Positions 9,027-17,753 of a DNA stretch of 64,000 nt are shown piece by piece. The notes under the pieces were generated by a model. That model made no database searches, was not told the origin of the DNA, and saw only the letters and a list, made by a program, of their open reading frames with translations. Where the stretch lies: contig NZ_JBEUWX010000002.1 in the NCBI RefSeq assembly GCF_041770905.1, positions 1,674,001 through 1,738,000 on the forward strand, given 5' to 3'. The translations under genes were made by a program, and so were the position numbers. The DNA comes from Propionivibrio hellwigii. Its GTDB lineage: Bacteria; Pseudomonadota; Gammaproteobacteria; Burkholderiales; Rhodocyclaceae. The number at the start of each line of letters is the position of its first letter. The stretch's first letter is position 1.

Positions 9027-9844
9027 CAGCGCGCGCCCTGCCCATCCTGATGTATCACCACGTCTGCCCGCAGCCTGGACTGGTGACGCTATCGCCAGAA
9101 AATTTCGCCGCCCAGATGGAATATCTCGCCGCTTCCGGTTATCACACCGTCGGCTGCGCCGGGTTGGAAAGCTTTTTACGCGGCGAGCCGTTGCCGGACA
9201 AATCGCTGCTGATTACCTTCGACGATGGGTATCTGGACAACTATGTGTACGCCTACCCGATACTCCGCCGGCTGGGCCTGCATGCCGTCATTTTTCTGGT
9301 GACTGACTGGATCGGCGAGCACGGCGAAGCGCGCGCCCTGGCCGGCGAGCCGGGCGCGCCGTCGACGCTCAACCACCGGCAATGCATGGAAGTCGTTGCC
9401 GCCGGCCGGGCGGACGCAGCCATGATGCGCTGGTCGGAGGTCTTGCGCATGCGCGATGAAGGCGTTTTTGAATTCCATTCGCACACCGCATCGCACACGC
9501 GCTGGGACAAGCGCTGCGCCCATGCCGAAGAAAAATCGGCGGCGCTAGCCGACGATCTGCAACGCTCGCGCTCGACGCTGAAACAGCAGCTGGGAATTGA
9601 AGACCGCCACCTGTGCTGGCCGCAAGGTTACTTCGATGCGGACTATCAACGCATTGCCGCCGCACAAGGCTTCACGCATCTTTATACAACGCAGCCCGGT
9701 ACCGTCATCGTTGGCGGCGAGGCCACGGCATTACCGCGCATCGTCGTCAAGGACAAAGGCGCGGGCTGGCTGGCCAGCCGCTTGCGCATTTACCAAAGCC
9801 CCTTGCTGACGCGCTGGTACGGCCGCATTAGGGGCCGACGCTGA
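9023..9844 (+). CDS. Polysaccharide deacetylase (NodB / CE4 family)
   Basis: A 273-residue protein with the CE4 fold: MYHHVCPQPG near the N-terminus, the catalytic metal motif TFDDGYLDNY (residues about 65-75), EFHSHTASHTRWD as the His-x3-His metal site, and LCWPQGYFDADY. These enzymes remove N-acetyl or similar groups from amino sugars. No signal peptide is seen, so it may act on a cytoplasmic lipid-linked intermediate; within an LPS operon this suggests amino-sugar trimming. GTG start at 9023, overlapping the previous stop. Confidence 0.85.
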   Translation: MTARALPILMYHHVCPQPGLVTLSPENFAAQMEYLAASGYHTVGCAGLESFLRGEPLPDKSLLITFDDGYLDNYVYAYPILRRLGLHAVIFLVTDWIGEHGEARALAGEPGAPSTLNHRQCMEVVAAGRADAAMMRWSEVLRMRDEGVFEFHSHTASHTRWDKRCAHAEEKSAALADDLQRSRSTLKQQLGIEDRHLCWPQGYFDADYQRIAAAQGFTHLYTTQPGTVIVGGEATALPRIVVKDKGAGWLASRLRIYQSPLLTRWYGRIRGRR

Positions 9845-11022
9845 TGGGGACTCGTCTCCGCGAAACCCTGTTGCTTCACGGTCTGCGTCTGCTGCATAAA
9901 TTCGATGCCCGGCAGCCCGCCCCGCACCGGCTCGGCACCAAGGCTATTCGCCGCATTCTCGCCATTTCTTCGACAGCCATCGGCGACACGCTGTTATCGA
10001 CGCCCGCCTTACGCAGCCTGCGCCTGGCTTATCCACAGGCGCAGATCAGCGTGCTGCTGAACACCGATTACACGGCGCTCTTTGCCAACAATCCCGATAT
10101 CGACGAGATCATTCCCTATGCCGGCGGTTATCGCCGCTTTCTGCGGCTGGCCTGCTCATTGCGCCGCCGCCATTTCGACATGGTCGTCATCCTGCACGGC
10201 AACGAGCCGCAGGCAACGCCGCTGGCCTATCTCTCGGGCGCGGATTTCCGCTTCAAGCTGCCCAATAACAACGACTTCCGCTTTTTGCTCAGTAATCATG
10301 AAGCCGAACATGGCTGGGATGCGTTTGCGCACGGCATCGACCAGCGCCTTGCCGTCGCCGCATTGGCGGGCGGCGCACCAACCGACCATCGCATGACCCT
10401 GCCCGTCGCAGAAGCTCATGCCGCCGCGCTGGATCAGCGCCTTGCCAGTCGCGGCATCACTGGCAAGGCCACGTTAATCGGCTTTCAGCCAGGCGCTTCA
10501 ACAATCAGCCGGCGCTGGTCGGCCAACAACTTTGCTGAACTTGGCCGCCGCCTGCTGGCGCGTTATCCGGATTGCCATCTGATTCTGACCGGCTCGCCCA
10601 AGGAGCGGAAACTTGCTGCCGGCATTGCCGAGGCAATTGCCGCGCCGCGCGTCTGGAATACCGCGGGCGAGCTGCCGCTCGCAGAGCTGCCCGCTCTGAT
10701 GCAACGTCTAGCGCTGCTGGTCACTGGCGATACCGGCCCGATGCATATGGCCGTTGCCGTCGATACGCCGGTGGTGGCGTTGTTTGCAGTCTCCGACTGG
10801 CAGTGCTCCGGACCGCCCGCCGGAGAGAAGGGCAGCCGCCATTTCGTCATCCAGAAATGGCGTACCTGCACTCCCTGCCTGTCGAAGCGCTGTCCGTACG
10901 CCGAGCCGCCATGCATGGCCAATATCAGCGTCGATGAGGTGGAAACAGCGGTTACCGATTGTCTGGCCGGCAAGCCGGGCCGAGTTTCTCGCGCCAGCGC
11001 GCCGCCGGAGATCTTTTTATGA
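9844..11022 (+). CDS. Glycosyltransferase family 9 (heptosyltransferase-like)
   Basis: A 392-residue GT-B protein of the ADP-heptose:LPS heptosyltransferase family. Motifs: ILAISSTAIGDTLLSTPALR (nucleotide-binding start), GFQPGASTISRRWSANNFAEL and LVTGDTGPMHMAVAVDTPVVALF, the classic GT9 D-x-G-P-x-H-x-A block. A Cys-rich segment RTCTPCLSKRCPYAEPPCM near the C-terminus also occurs in other GT9 members. It starts within TGATG with the previous stop. Acceptor position (HepI, HepII, HepIII or another sugar) is not determined. Confidence 0.85.
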   Translation: MGTRLRETLLLHGLRLLHKFDARQPAPHRLGTKAIRRILAISSTAIGDTLLSTPALRSLRLAYPQAQISVLLNTDYTALFANNPDIDEIIPYAGGYRRFLRLACSLRRRHFDMVVILHGNEPQATPLAYLSGADFRFKLPNNNDFRFLLSNHEAEHGWDAFAHGIDQRLAVAALAGGAPTDHRMTLPVAEAHAAALDQRLASRGITGKATLIGFQPGASTISRRWSANNFAELGRRLLARYPDCHLILTGSPKERKLAAGIAEAIAAPRVWNTAGELPLAELPALMQRLALLVTGDTGPMHMAVAVDTPVVALFAVSDWQCSGPPAGEKGSRHFVIQKWRTCTPCLSKRCPYAEPPCMANISVDEVETAVTDCLAGKPGRVSRASAPPEIFL

Positions 11023-12281
11023 AACCGGCTCCCGGCCCGGCCGTCACGCCGGCTCACACCCAGCCCGTCAAGCGCATTTTGTTACTTGACACCGGCAAGG
11101 AATGGGGCGGCGGTACAAACAGCATGTTTGAACTGCTCAAGCGCATCGATCGCCAGCGCTTTAGCGTCACCGCGCTGTTTTACCGCAATTACGCAAAGGG
11201 CAAGGACTCCGATCTGCGACGCGAGCTTGCCGCCATCGGCATCCCGCTGATCATCGAACCGCCACGCCCGCAGCCGCTCTGGGCCAAGCTGGCGAAGGAG
11301 CTTGTCCGCGGCATTTTTTGGCCTTTTCCGACGCTGCGTAGGCGCGCGTTGTTCGCCATCGAACAGCGCTGGCGGATCGTTCCGGCCGCGCGCAGAATCG
11401 CCAGCCAATTACGTGGCGACGGGGAAAGCAGCGGCTACGACCTGCTTTACATGAACAACCAGCCGTCTTCCAATTTGGAGGGCTATCTGGCCGCAGAAAT
11501 GACGGGCAAGCCGCTCGTTCAGCACGCGCGCAGCAATGCCGATCTCAGCGCGCCGGAGCGCGTGATCGTCAATCGCCTCATCCGCCGCGCCAACGCGTGC
11601 ATCATCTGTGTCTCGCACGGCGTCAAGGATCATCTTGTCGCACAGGGCGTCCTGGCTGAAAAATGCCACGTCATCCACAACGCCATCGATATCAGGCAGC
11701 CCTTGCCCGCCCCGGCCACACTGCCGCAGCCTGTTGGGAACACGGTGGTCGTCGGCTCGGTAGGTTCCTTGTTGCCGCGCAAGGCGCAAGACCATCTGAT
11801 CCGCGCGCTCGCCGCAGTACGGCCACGGCTCAACACCGGCGTTCAGCTCGTTCTGGTCGGCGACGGAACAGAACGCGAACGTCTGACGCGGCTCGCCGAA
11901 GCGTGCGGTCTGGCGTCCATCATCACTTTTGCCGGTTTCCGCTCAGATGTCCTGGCCTGGCTGGCGACGATGGATATCGTCGTCCTCTCATCGAACAACG
12001 AGGGGTTTCCGCGTACGATTCTCGAAGCCATGCTGTTATCCAAACCCGTGATTGCCAGTAACGTGATCGGTTCGCGCGAACTGGTCGCCGATGGCATTAG
12101 CGGCCGGCTCTATCCCTTCGGCGATATCCCGGCGCTGGCGGCGCATCTGGAATGCCTGATCAGCGATTCTCGGTTGCGCGCGCGCATGGGCGCTGCCGGC
12201 CGCGCCATCGTCGAAAAAGATTATGCGATTGAAGGCTATGTCAACGCGGTCGAACGTGTTCTGGAAAGCGCATCCGCATGA
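11019..12281 (+). CDS. Glycosyltransferase family 4 (GT-B)
   Basis: A 420-residue GT4 enzyme. It opens with KRILLLDTGKEWGGGTNSMF; the donor half shows VGSVGSLLPRKAQDHLIRAL, LVGDGTERERLTRLAE and SSNNEGFPRTILEAMLLSKP with the E-x7-E arrangement. The ATG at 11019 overlaps the previous stop (ATGA) and is preferred to an in-frame codon at 10959. Part of the msbA-to-ligase run; sugar specificity unknown. Confidence 0.85.
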   Translation: MKPAPGPAVTPAHTQPVKRILLLDTGKEWGGGTNSMFELLKRIDRQRFSVTALFYRNYAKGKDSDLRRELAAIGIPLIIEPPRPQPLWAKLAKELVRGIFWPFPTLRRRALFAIEQRWRIVPAARRIASQLRGDGESSGYDLLYMNNQPSSNLEGYLAAEMTGKPLVQHARSNADLSAPERVIVNRLIRRANACIICVSHGVKDHLVAQGVLAEKCHVIHNAIDIRQPLPAPATLPQPVGNTVVVGSVGSLLPRKAQDHLIRALAAVRPRLNTGVQLVLVGDGTERERLTRLAEACGLASIITFAGFRSDVLAWLATMDIVVLSSNNEGFPRTILEAMLLSKPVIASNVIGSRELVADGISGRLYPFGDIPALAAHLECLISDSRLRARMGAAGRAIVEKDYAIEGYVNAVERVLESASA

Positions 12282-13438
12282 TGTATTTATTGCTGACTTG
12301 GCTACTCTCGCCGCTGGCATTCTTACGGCTCGCGCGGGCAAAAACGCCCACCGCGCAGCGAAATATCCTACTTATCCAGACGGCCAAAATCGGGGATTAC
12401 ATCTGCTCCACGCCGATTATCGAAGCGTTGCGTAAAAGCTGGCCGACGGCCCGCATCTGCCTGCTGGTCGCCCCGGTCACCGAGCCGTTGGCGCGCCACC
12501 AGCCGGGCATTGCCCAGGTATTTGTGCTGCCCGGAGGCAAAGTACGCGGAGCGGCCGGGCGCTACTGGCTTTACCGCCTGCTCAAACGCGAGCGCTTTGA
12601 CACAACGATTTGCCTTAGCCCCAACCAGGCTTTTCTCACCATGCCGTTCCTCGCGGGCGTTACATGCAGGGCGTCAATCCTGCCGAACTTCGCCATACGC
12701 AGTTATCGCCTGGCGACGCCGTTTCTTAGCGCTGCGGAGCGTCATCTACAAGGACGCATGACGGTTGAAACGGGCATGGCCTTACTGGCGCAACTGGGCA
12801 TCGACGCACCGCTGCCCAAAAAACGCATCGTACCGGAACCCGGCGCGGACGCCTGGGTCGAGGCGCAGTTTCCGGCGTTGAAGCATGGTTGCTGGATCGG
12901 CCTCGGCATCAGCAGCGGCAACAAGCTCAAGGAGCTGGGCAAGGAAAAGCTGCTGGATCTGATATCCCGACTGCTAGCGCTGGCGCCCGGCATTCAGGTT
13001 GCACTGGTCGGAGCGCCATCGGATAGCCCGCTTGCCAGCGAATTGCTGGCAGAGTTGTCGGCCGTATCACAAGCCGCGAACGCCTCCGGCAATCGCGTGC
13101 TCGACACCACAGGCCGTATTCCGCTTGAGCGACTGGCTGCGTTGGTAGACAGGTTCCGGCTTTACGTCGGCGTCGATTCGGGCATTACCTATCTTGCCGA
13201 CGCGCGCGGCATTCCCGTCATTGACATCATGGGTCCGGCCGACCCGCAAGACCAGCGCCCGACAGGCGCGCAAGTCATCCTCCTTCGCCGCGACCTGCCC
13301 TGCGCACCGTGCTCACACGCTTTTCACGCGCCATATACTTGCGCCACGGGGACACGCGCCTGCATTCTGGAGATAGACAACCATACCGTCACCGCCGCTA
13401 TACGAAAGGAACTTTTTGATGAAACTCGCTGTTTTTAG
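12278..13438 (+). CDS. Glycosyltransferase family 9 (heptosyltransferase-like)
   Basis: A 386-residue protein with an N-terminal hydrophobic stretch (MMYLLLTWLLSPLAFLRLA), then the GT9 pattern NILLIQTAKIGDYICSTPII, LGISSGNKLKELGKEKL and YVGVDSGITYLADARGIPVI, and a C-terminal LPCAPCSHAF Cys cluster. It lacks the exact GPMHMA of the upstream GT9, so a substrate other than ADP-heptose is possible. ATG overlaps the preceding stop by 4 bp; its own 3' end overlaps the short ORF at 13419. Confidence 0.8.
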   Translation: MMYLLLTWLLSPLAFLRLARAKTPTAQRNILLIQTAKIGDYICSTPIIEALRKSWPTARICLLVAPVTEPLARHQPGIAQVFVLPGGKVRGAAGRYWLYRLLKRERFDTTICLSPNQAFLTMPFLAGVTCRASILPNFAIRSYRLATPFLSAAERHLQGRMTVETGMALLAQLGIDAPLPKKRIVPEPGADAWVEAQFPALKHGCWIGLGISSGNKLKELGKEKLLDLISRLLALAPGIQVALVGAPSDSPLASELLAELSAVSQAANASGNRVLDTTGRIPLERLAALVDRFRLYVGVDSGITYLADARGIPVIDIMGPADPQDQRPTGAQVILLRRDLPCAPCSHAFHAPYTCATGTRACILEIDNHTVTAAIRKELFDETRCF

Positions 13439-13601
13439 CGACCATGGTATTGGGCGTTATTTCGCCCAGTTGTTTGACAATATTCCAGAAGCTACTTTTT
13501 TATCTGAGAGGGCACGCACGCATTATGATGCCCGAAAAAATAGCGAAGCATTGAGATTGTGTTTATTCACGGTACACAAACAACAAACTGTCGGTTGCTA
13601 A
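13419..13601 (+). CDS. Short ORF, possible 5' remnant of a lost gene
   Basis: 60 codons starting MKLAVFSDHGIGRYFAQLF. A good AAGGA site lies 9 bases before the ATG and the start overlaps the upstream GT9 gene by 20 bp, as expected for a genuine operon gene. After about residue 28 (PEATFL) the sequence turns AT-richer and loses any domain-like pattern, ending at 13601. I do not recognise the family. Most likely the start of a longer glycan gene truncated by deletion; a true small protein is the alternative. Confidence 0.4.
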   Translation: MKLAVFSDHGIGRYFAQLFDNIPEATFLSERARTHYDARKNSEALRLCLFTVHKQQTVGC

Positions 13602-13610
13602 GGCCATACC

Positions 13611-15005
13611 GTGAACCGTCGTGATTTTTCATTGACACGCCGTGACGGCATCTTTTACGGCGTCATCTTTTCACTGGTCTTCGTCTGGTCTGTACCGGGG
13701 ACCATTGCGCTCAGATATGGCCTGCTGCTCATCGCGCTGGTAATGGGGACACACAGGATTTTCAGCCCCCACAACGGCGCGCCAGACAAAGTACATTGGG
13801 ATCTTCCACGCGCACCTCTCATCGCACTCACCGTATTTTCCATTTGGCTGCTAGTTCAGGCGTTATTCATTTCCCAGGAGACGAAATGGGCACTTTCTGA
13901 ACTCAAAGGGCAGCTTCTGCTCCCACTGATCGCCGGCGTTATTGGCATTCTGGGCGCACGCATCGACAAGGACGCTTCCGGCAAGAACGGCTCATTCCTG
14001 TGGTCCGGCATCGTACTGGTCTTTGCGCTGCAATCGGCCATTGCCATCGGCCAATCAGTCTGGCACTGGATCGAGCACGGCAGCCTGCTGCGACATATCG
14101 TGCCATTAACCGGCACCAAGCTGGAATTGAGCTTCATCGTAAACATCATGCTCGCCATCATCGCCGTTGATCTTTTTTTTCGCGCCGCGACAGGACAACG
14201 CTTCCTGCGTCTGTCGGTGAGTACCATGCTTACCTGCCTGGCGCTTGGCGTGGGCGCCAATTACACGGCCAGCGCGCGTAATGGCATGATTGGCATGGTA
14301 TTGCTTGCCTTGACAACGGTTGCGCTGTTTCTGTTCAGGGCGCGCGCGCAACTCGGGCTGCACAAAGTCCTGGGAATCGCCGCAGCGGTCATTGTCAGCA
14401 TGGGGATATTCGCAACCGCCAGCTACAAAGCTGACCCGCGTTGGCAGGTGTTTGCCGAAACGGCACGTATCGCCATCGACATTGATACGCATCGGTCGTG
14501 GTACGCCCCGGATATTTATCCCCTGCCATTACTTGCCAACGGCCAGCCTGTTGACGAATCGGCCTATCAGAGAATCGCCTGGTTGCGCTCTAGCGCGCGC
14601 ATTGCCACGGCAGTGCCGTTGGGCGTCGGTTACGGCCGCAACGCCTATCGTCGGGCGCTTGTGCGCATGGGCTACGAAGCGCACCTGGGGCATTCACACA
14701 GCGGGTTCGTTGATCTCCTTGCCGGGGGTGGCATTCCCGCCGTGATCCTGTGGCTGGTTTTTTTCGGTACGCTGTTCGTGACCGGTTGGCGCGCTTTCAT
14801 CCGCTGCAACCTCCCGGCCGGCTTATTGTTGGCGATCCTGGTTGCCGGATTCGCCAGCCGCATGGTACTTGAAAGCATCGGCCGCGATCACATGCTGCAA
14901 ATCTTCTTTTTCTTAAACGGCGCACTGCTTACCGCCATTGCGCATAATGCGAGCCGCGACCTACACATGGCACCCTCACCAGCAGCCTCCAATCAAGGCG
15001 CCTGA
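13611..15005 (+). CDS. O-antigen ligase/polymerase-like membrane protein (Wzy/WaaL family)
   Basis: A 464-residue polytopic membrane protein with about 10-12 hydrophobic segments and a large periplasmic loop (residues about 270-370) containing RSSARIATAVPLGVGYGRNAY and GHSHSGFVDLLAGGGIPA, which matches the Wzy_C/WaaL loop with its functional His. It either joins O-antigen to lipid A-core or polymerises O-units; at the end of a core-assembly run, the ligase role is more likely. GTG start at 13611, 9 bases after the short ORF. Convergent with the wbpP-like gene. Confidence 0.8.
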   Translation: MNRRDFSLTRRDGIFYGVIFSLVFVWSVPGTIALRYGLLLIALVMGTHRIFSPHNGAPDKVHWDLPRAPLIALTVFSIWLLVQALFISQETKWALSELKGQLLLPLIAGVIGILGARIDKDASGKNGSFLWSGIVLVFALQSAIAIGQSVWHWIEHGSLLRHIVPLTGTKLELSFIVNIMLAIIAVDLFFRAATGQRFLRLSVSTMLTCLALGVGANYTASARNGMIGMVLLALTTVALFLFRARAQLGLHKVLGIAAAVIVSMGIFATASYKADPRWQVFAETARIAIDIDTHRSWYAPDIYPLPLLANGQPVDESAYQRIAWLRSSARIATAVPLGVGYGRNAYRRALVRMGYEAHLGHSHSGFVDLLAGGGIPAVILWLVFFGTLFVTGWRAFIRCNLPAGLLLAILVAGFASRMVLESIGRDHMLQIFFFLNGALLTAIAHNASRDLHMAPSPAASNQGA

Positions 15006-15058
15006 CCACTACCGACGCCGGCATTTCTACGCACACTCCACGCCGTAAGCCAAGCGCA

Positions 15059-16108
15059 CTACAGTTTTGCGTCGGCCCTTTGTACATACCACGGCATTGC
15101 CAGCGCAATTCCGTCGGCAAGCCGATGTGTCGGGGCATAACCGAGTAAACGCTGCGCTTTGCCGATGTCGGCAAGACTGTGACGCACATCGCCTACACGG
15201 AAGTCGCGGTATTCGGGCATCGAAGAAGACACCACGCCAAGTCTGGCAAGATTCTCGCGCAATAGGCCAAACAAGGCGTTGAGCGTCGTGCGCTCTCCAA
15301 CGGCAACGTTATATACCTGATTCAGTGCCTCGGCCTGCTTCGTAGTCGCCGCCAACAGATTGGCTTGCACGACATTGGCGATAAAGCAGAAGTCGCGGCT
15401 GGTTTCGCCGTCACCATTGATAAACACGGCCTCGTCGTGCACAAGCGCGGCCGCCCATTTGGGAATAACCGCCGCATAGGCGCCATCAGGATCCTGACGC
15501 GGGCCAAACACGTTGAAATAACGCAGGCCAATTGTCTGCATCCCATAGGCACGTGCAAAAACGTCTGCATACAACTCATTGACGTACTTGGTCACCGCGT
15601 AGGGACTCAGCAGCTTGCCAATTTTGTCCTCGACCTTTGGCAAATCCGGGTGATCGCCATACGTGCTGCTACTGGCTGCATAGGTAAAACTGGCAACCTT
15701 TGCGTCGCGCGCGGCAACGAGCATATTGAGGAAGCCGGAAATATTGACCGCGTTGGTCGTCACGGGATCGGCCAGGCTGCGCGGAACGCTGCCCAACGCC
15801 GCCTGATGCAAAACATGATCAACGCCAGCGCATACGTCGCGGCAAATATCAGGGTTGCGGATATCCCCCTCGACGAACCGGAAGTTTGCCCAACGATCCT
15901 CGCCAACCAGCCTGCGCACCTCTTCAAGATTGCGCGCGAATCCGGTAGAAAAATTATCCAGCCCGACAACCTTCTGATTAAGCATCAGCAAGGTTTCCAG
16001 CAGGTTGCTACCGATAAAGCCGGCGACGCCGGTGACCAGCCAAACTTCCGGAAACGCGGACAGGCGGGTTTTCAATTCGCTAAAAGCATGGGGCTCAGGC
16101 ATCATCAT
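15059..16108 (-). CDS. wbpP: UDP-N-acetylglucosamine 4-epimerase-like SDR (WbpP/TviC)
   Basis: A 349-residue extended SDR. NAD-binding TGVAGFIGSNLLETL (residues about 25-40), YAASSSTYGDHPDLPK and the catalytic YAVTK, then the sugar-binding GLRYFNVFGPRQDPDGAYAA. The TRLSAF-type N-terminal extension and FNVFGPRQDP are typical of WbpP/TviC, which interconvert UDP-GlcNAc(A) and UDP-GalNAc(A). It follows the dehydrogenase by 28 bp, the normal wbpO-wbpP/tviBC arrangement, so together they should supply UDP-GalNAcA. Three ATGs in tandem leave the exact start open by 6 bases. Confidence 0.88.
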   Translation of the reverse strand: MMMPEPHAFSELKTRLSAFPEVWLVTGVAGFIGSNLLETLLMLNQKVVGLDNFSTGFARNLEEVRRLVGEDRWANFRFVEGDIRNPDICRDVCAGVDHVLHQAALGSVPRSLADPVTTNAVNISGFLNMLVAARDAKVASFTYAASSSTYGDHPDLPKVEDKIGKLLSPYAVTKYVNELYADVFARAYGMQTIGLRYFNVFGPRQDPDGAYAAVIPKWAAALVHDEAVFINGDGETSRDFCFIANVVQANLLAATTKQAEALNQVYNVAVGERTTLNALFGLLRENLARLGVVSSSMPEYRDFRVGDVRHSLADIGKAQRLLGYAPTHRLADGIALAMPWYVQRADAKL

Positions 16109-16136
16109 GGCAATCTTTACGGGGATTGAAAGGTGG

Positions 16137-17411
16137 TTACAGGCGCAGATCCGATGCGTCTGGCGGGAGCAAATACTTCAGGTCATAGAGCACATGGTTT
16201 TCCCGCCCCAGTTGTCGAATCGCGGCTGCTCCCATTTCCACAAACTGATGGTGCGCAACCGCCAGCACAATGGCGTCAAACATGCCCGCTTCAGGCTCGG
16301 CAACCATCTCGATCCCGTATTCGCGGCGCGCCTCCTCGGGAGAAACCCAGGGATCGTAAACCTCCACCCGGCAGCCGTATTCACGCAGATCATTGACGAT
16401 GTCGACAACGCGGGTATTGCGCAAATCCGGGCAGTTCTCCTTGAACGTCAGTCCCATGATCAAAATGCGCGCGCCATTGACCTGGATACGTCGGCAGACC
16501 ATGGCCTTGACCAGTTGCGCGACGACATACGCGCCCATGCCATCGTTCAGGCGACGCCCGGCAAGGATGATTTCGGGGTGATAGCCGATGCTTTGCGCCT
16601 TGTGCGTCAGGTAATAGGGATCGACGCCAATGCAATGGCCACCCACCAAGCCGGGGCGAAACGGCAGAAAATTCCATTTGCTGCCCGCCGCCAACAACAC
16701 GGCCTCGGTGTCGATGCCCATCCGGTTGAAAATCAAGGCCAGCTCATTAACCAGTGCGATATTCAGGTCGCGCTGGGTGTTTTCGATGACTTTGGCCGCC
16801 TCGGCCACCTTGATGCTGGGTGCGGGATGCGTGCCAACGGAAATAATCTCGTTATACAGCGCGTCAACCTGCGCGGCAATTTCCGGCGTCGACCCCGAAG
16901 TTACCTTACGAATTGTTGTCAGCCGATGCGCCTTGTCGCCCGGATTGATCCGCTCCGGACTATAGCCGACAAAGAAATCCTGATTGAATTTCAAGCCAGA
17001 CACCTTTTCCAGCACGGGCACGCAGTCTTCTTCGGTACATCCCGGATAGACCGTCGATTCGTAGATAACGATGTCTCCCGCCTTGAGGACCGAACCAACG
17101 ATTTCACTGGCCCGCAGCAGTGGTGTCAGATCAGGCCGCTTGTGGCAGTCAATCGGCGTCGGCACGGTGACGATAAAGCAGTTGCACGCGCGCAGTTCAT
17201 CGACCTGCGTCGTAAAACTCAGACCCTTGGCAGCGGCAAGCGCTTCCTCCGCCGTTTCCAGCGTATGGTCATAGCCGGCGCTCAGTTCCGCGATCCGTGA
17301 TTTGCTGATATCGAATCCGACAACACGCCGCGTTTTGCCAAACTCAACGGCCAGCGGCAAACCGACGTAGCCCAGTCCGATAACTGCCAGTTTGATTTCA
17401 GAAGGTTTCAT
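16137..17411 (-). CDS. wbpO: UDP-N-acetylhexosamine 6-dehydrogenase (WbpO/TviB family)
   Basis: A 424-residue nucleotide-sugar dehydrogenase that oxidises C6 of a UDP-HexNAc to the uronic acid in two NAD-dependent steps. Rossmann motif AVIGLGYVGLPLAVEFG at residues 9-25; ESTVYPGCTEEDCVPVLE and VGYSPERINPGDK in the middle; catalytic Cys in GLVGGHCIGVDPYYL; MGLTFKENCPDLRNTR near the C-terminal domain. These fit TviB/WbpO rather than UDP-glucose dehydrogenase, which is encoded separately at 20079. First gene of a two-gene minus-strand unit with wbpP. Confidence 0.88.
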   Translation of the reverse strand: MKPSEIKLAVIGLGYVGLPLAVEFGKTRRVVGFDISKSRIAELSAGYDHTLETAEEALAAAKGLSFTTQVDELRACNCFIVTVPTPIDCHKRPDLTPLLRASEIVGSVLKAGDIVIYESTVYPGCTEEDCVPVLEKVSGLKFNQDFFVGYSPERINPGDKAHRLTTIRKVTSGSTPEIAAQVDALYNEIISVGTHPAPSIKVAEAAKVIENTQRDLNIALVNELALIFNRMGIDTEAVLLAAGSKWNFLPFRPGLVGGHCIGVDPYYLTHKAQSIGYHPEIILAGRRLNDGMGAYVVAQLVKAMVCRRIQVNGARILIMGLTFKENCPDLRNTRVVDIVNDLREYGCRVEVYDPWVSPEEARREYGIEMVAEPEAGMFDAIVLAVAHHQFVEMGAAAIRQLGRENHVLYDLKYLLPPDASDLRL

Positions 17412-17753
17412 TCGCTCGTTCGCGTCCGATTATGGTTCCATGTTCAAGACATCGCTGCATATCCGCGCAGAGTCCAGGCTTTTGTGCGGAACGCCTCAAG
17501 ATGGCGAGCCATCCATGCAAAAAATATGGGCTGGATTTTACAGACATCCATGATGAGCGACCATAGTGACTGGCCTTTACTCCGCTTTGTCCATGCCGAT
17601 CCGGCTGCAAACAAGGCGTATGGCTTGCCGGAAATTCCGGCGCACTTTGCCATTCATCTCTGGCGATGAATGGCAAGCAACAGACGGCAAAGTCCCATTT
17701 GATAGGGCGGGGCTTGCATGGATTACAAATTTCATCGGCTGTAGAATCCGCCC
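17412..17753. promoter_or_regulatory. Divergent control region with two palindromes
   Basis: 342 bp between wbpO (minus) and the GT9 gene (plus), with no gene supported. It holds a 15-bp palindrome GCCGGAAATTCCGGC at 17627-17641. Six bases on is a perfect 12-bp inverted repeat, TTGCCATTCATC (17647-17658) and GATGAATGGCAA (17665-17676), with a 6-base loop and no U-run. A TAGAAT -10-like box sits at 17742-17747, only 7 bases before the ATG at 17754. Operators or a hairpin are plausible; no regulator is identified. Confidence 0.45.
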
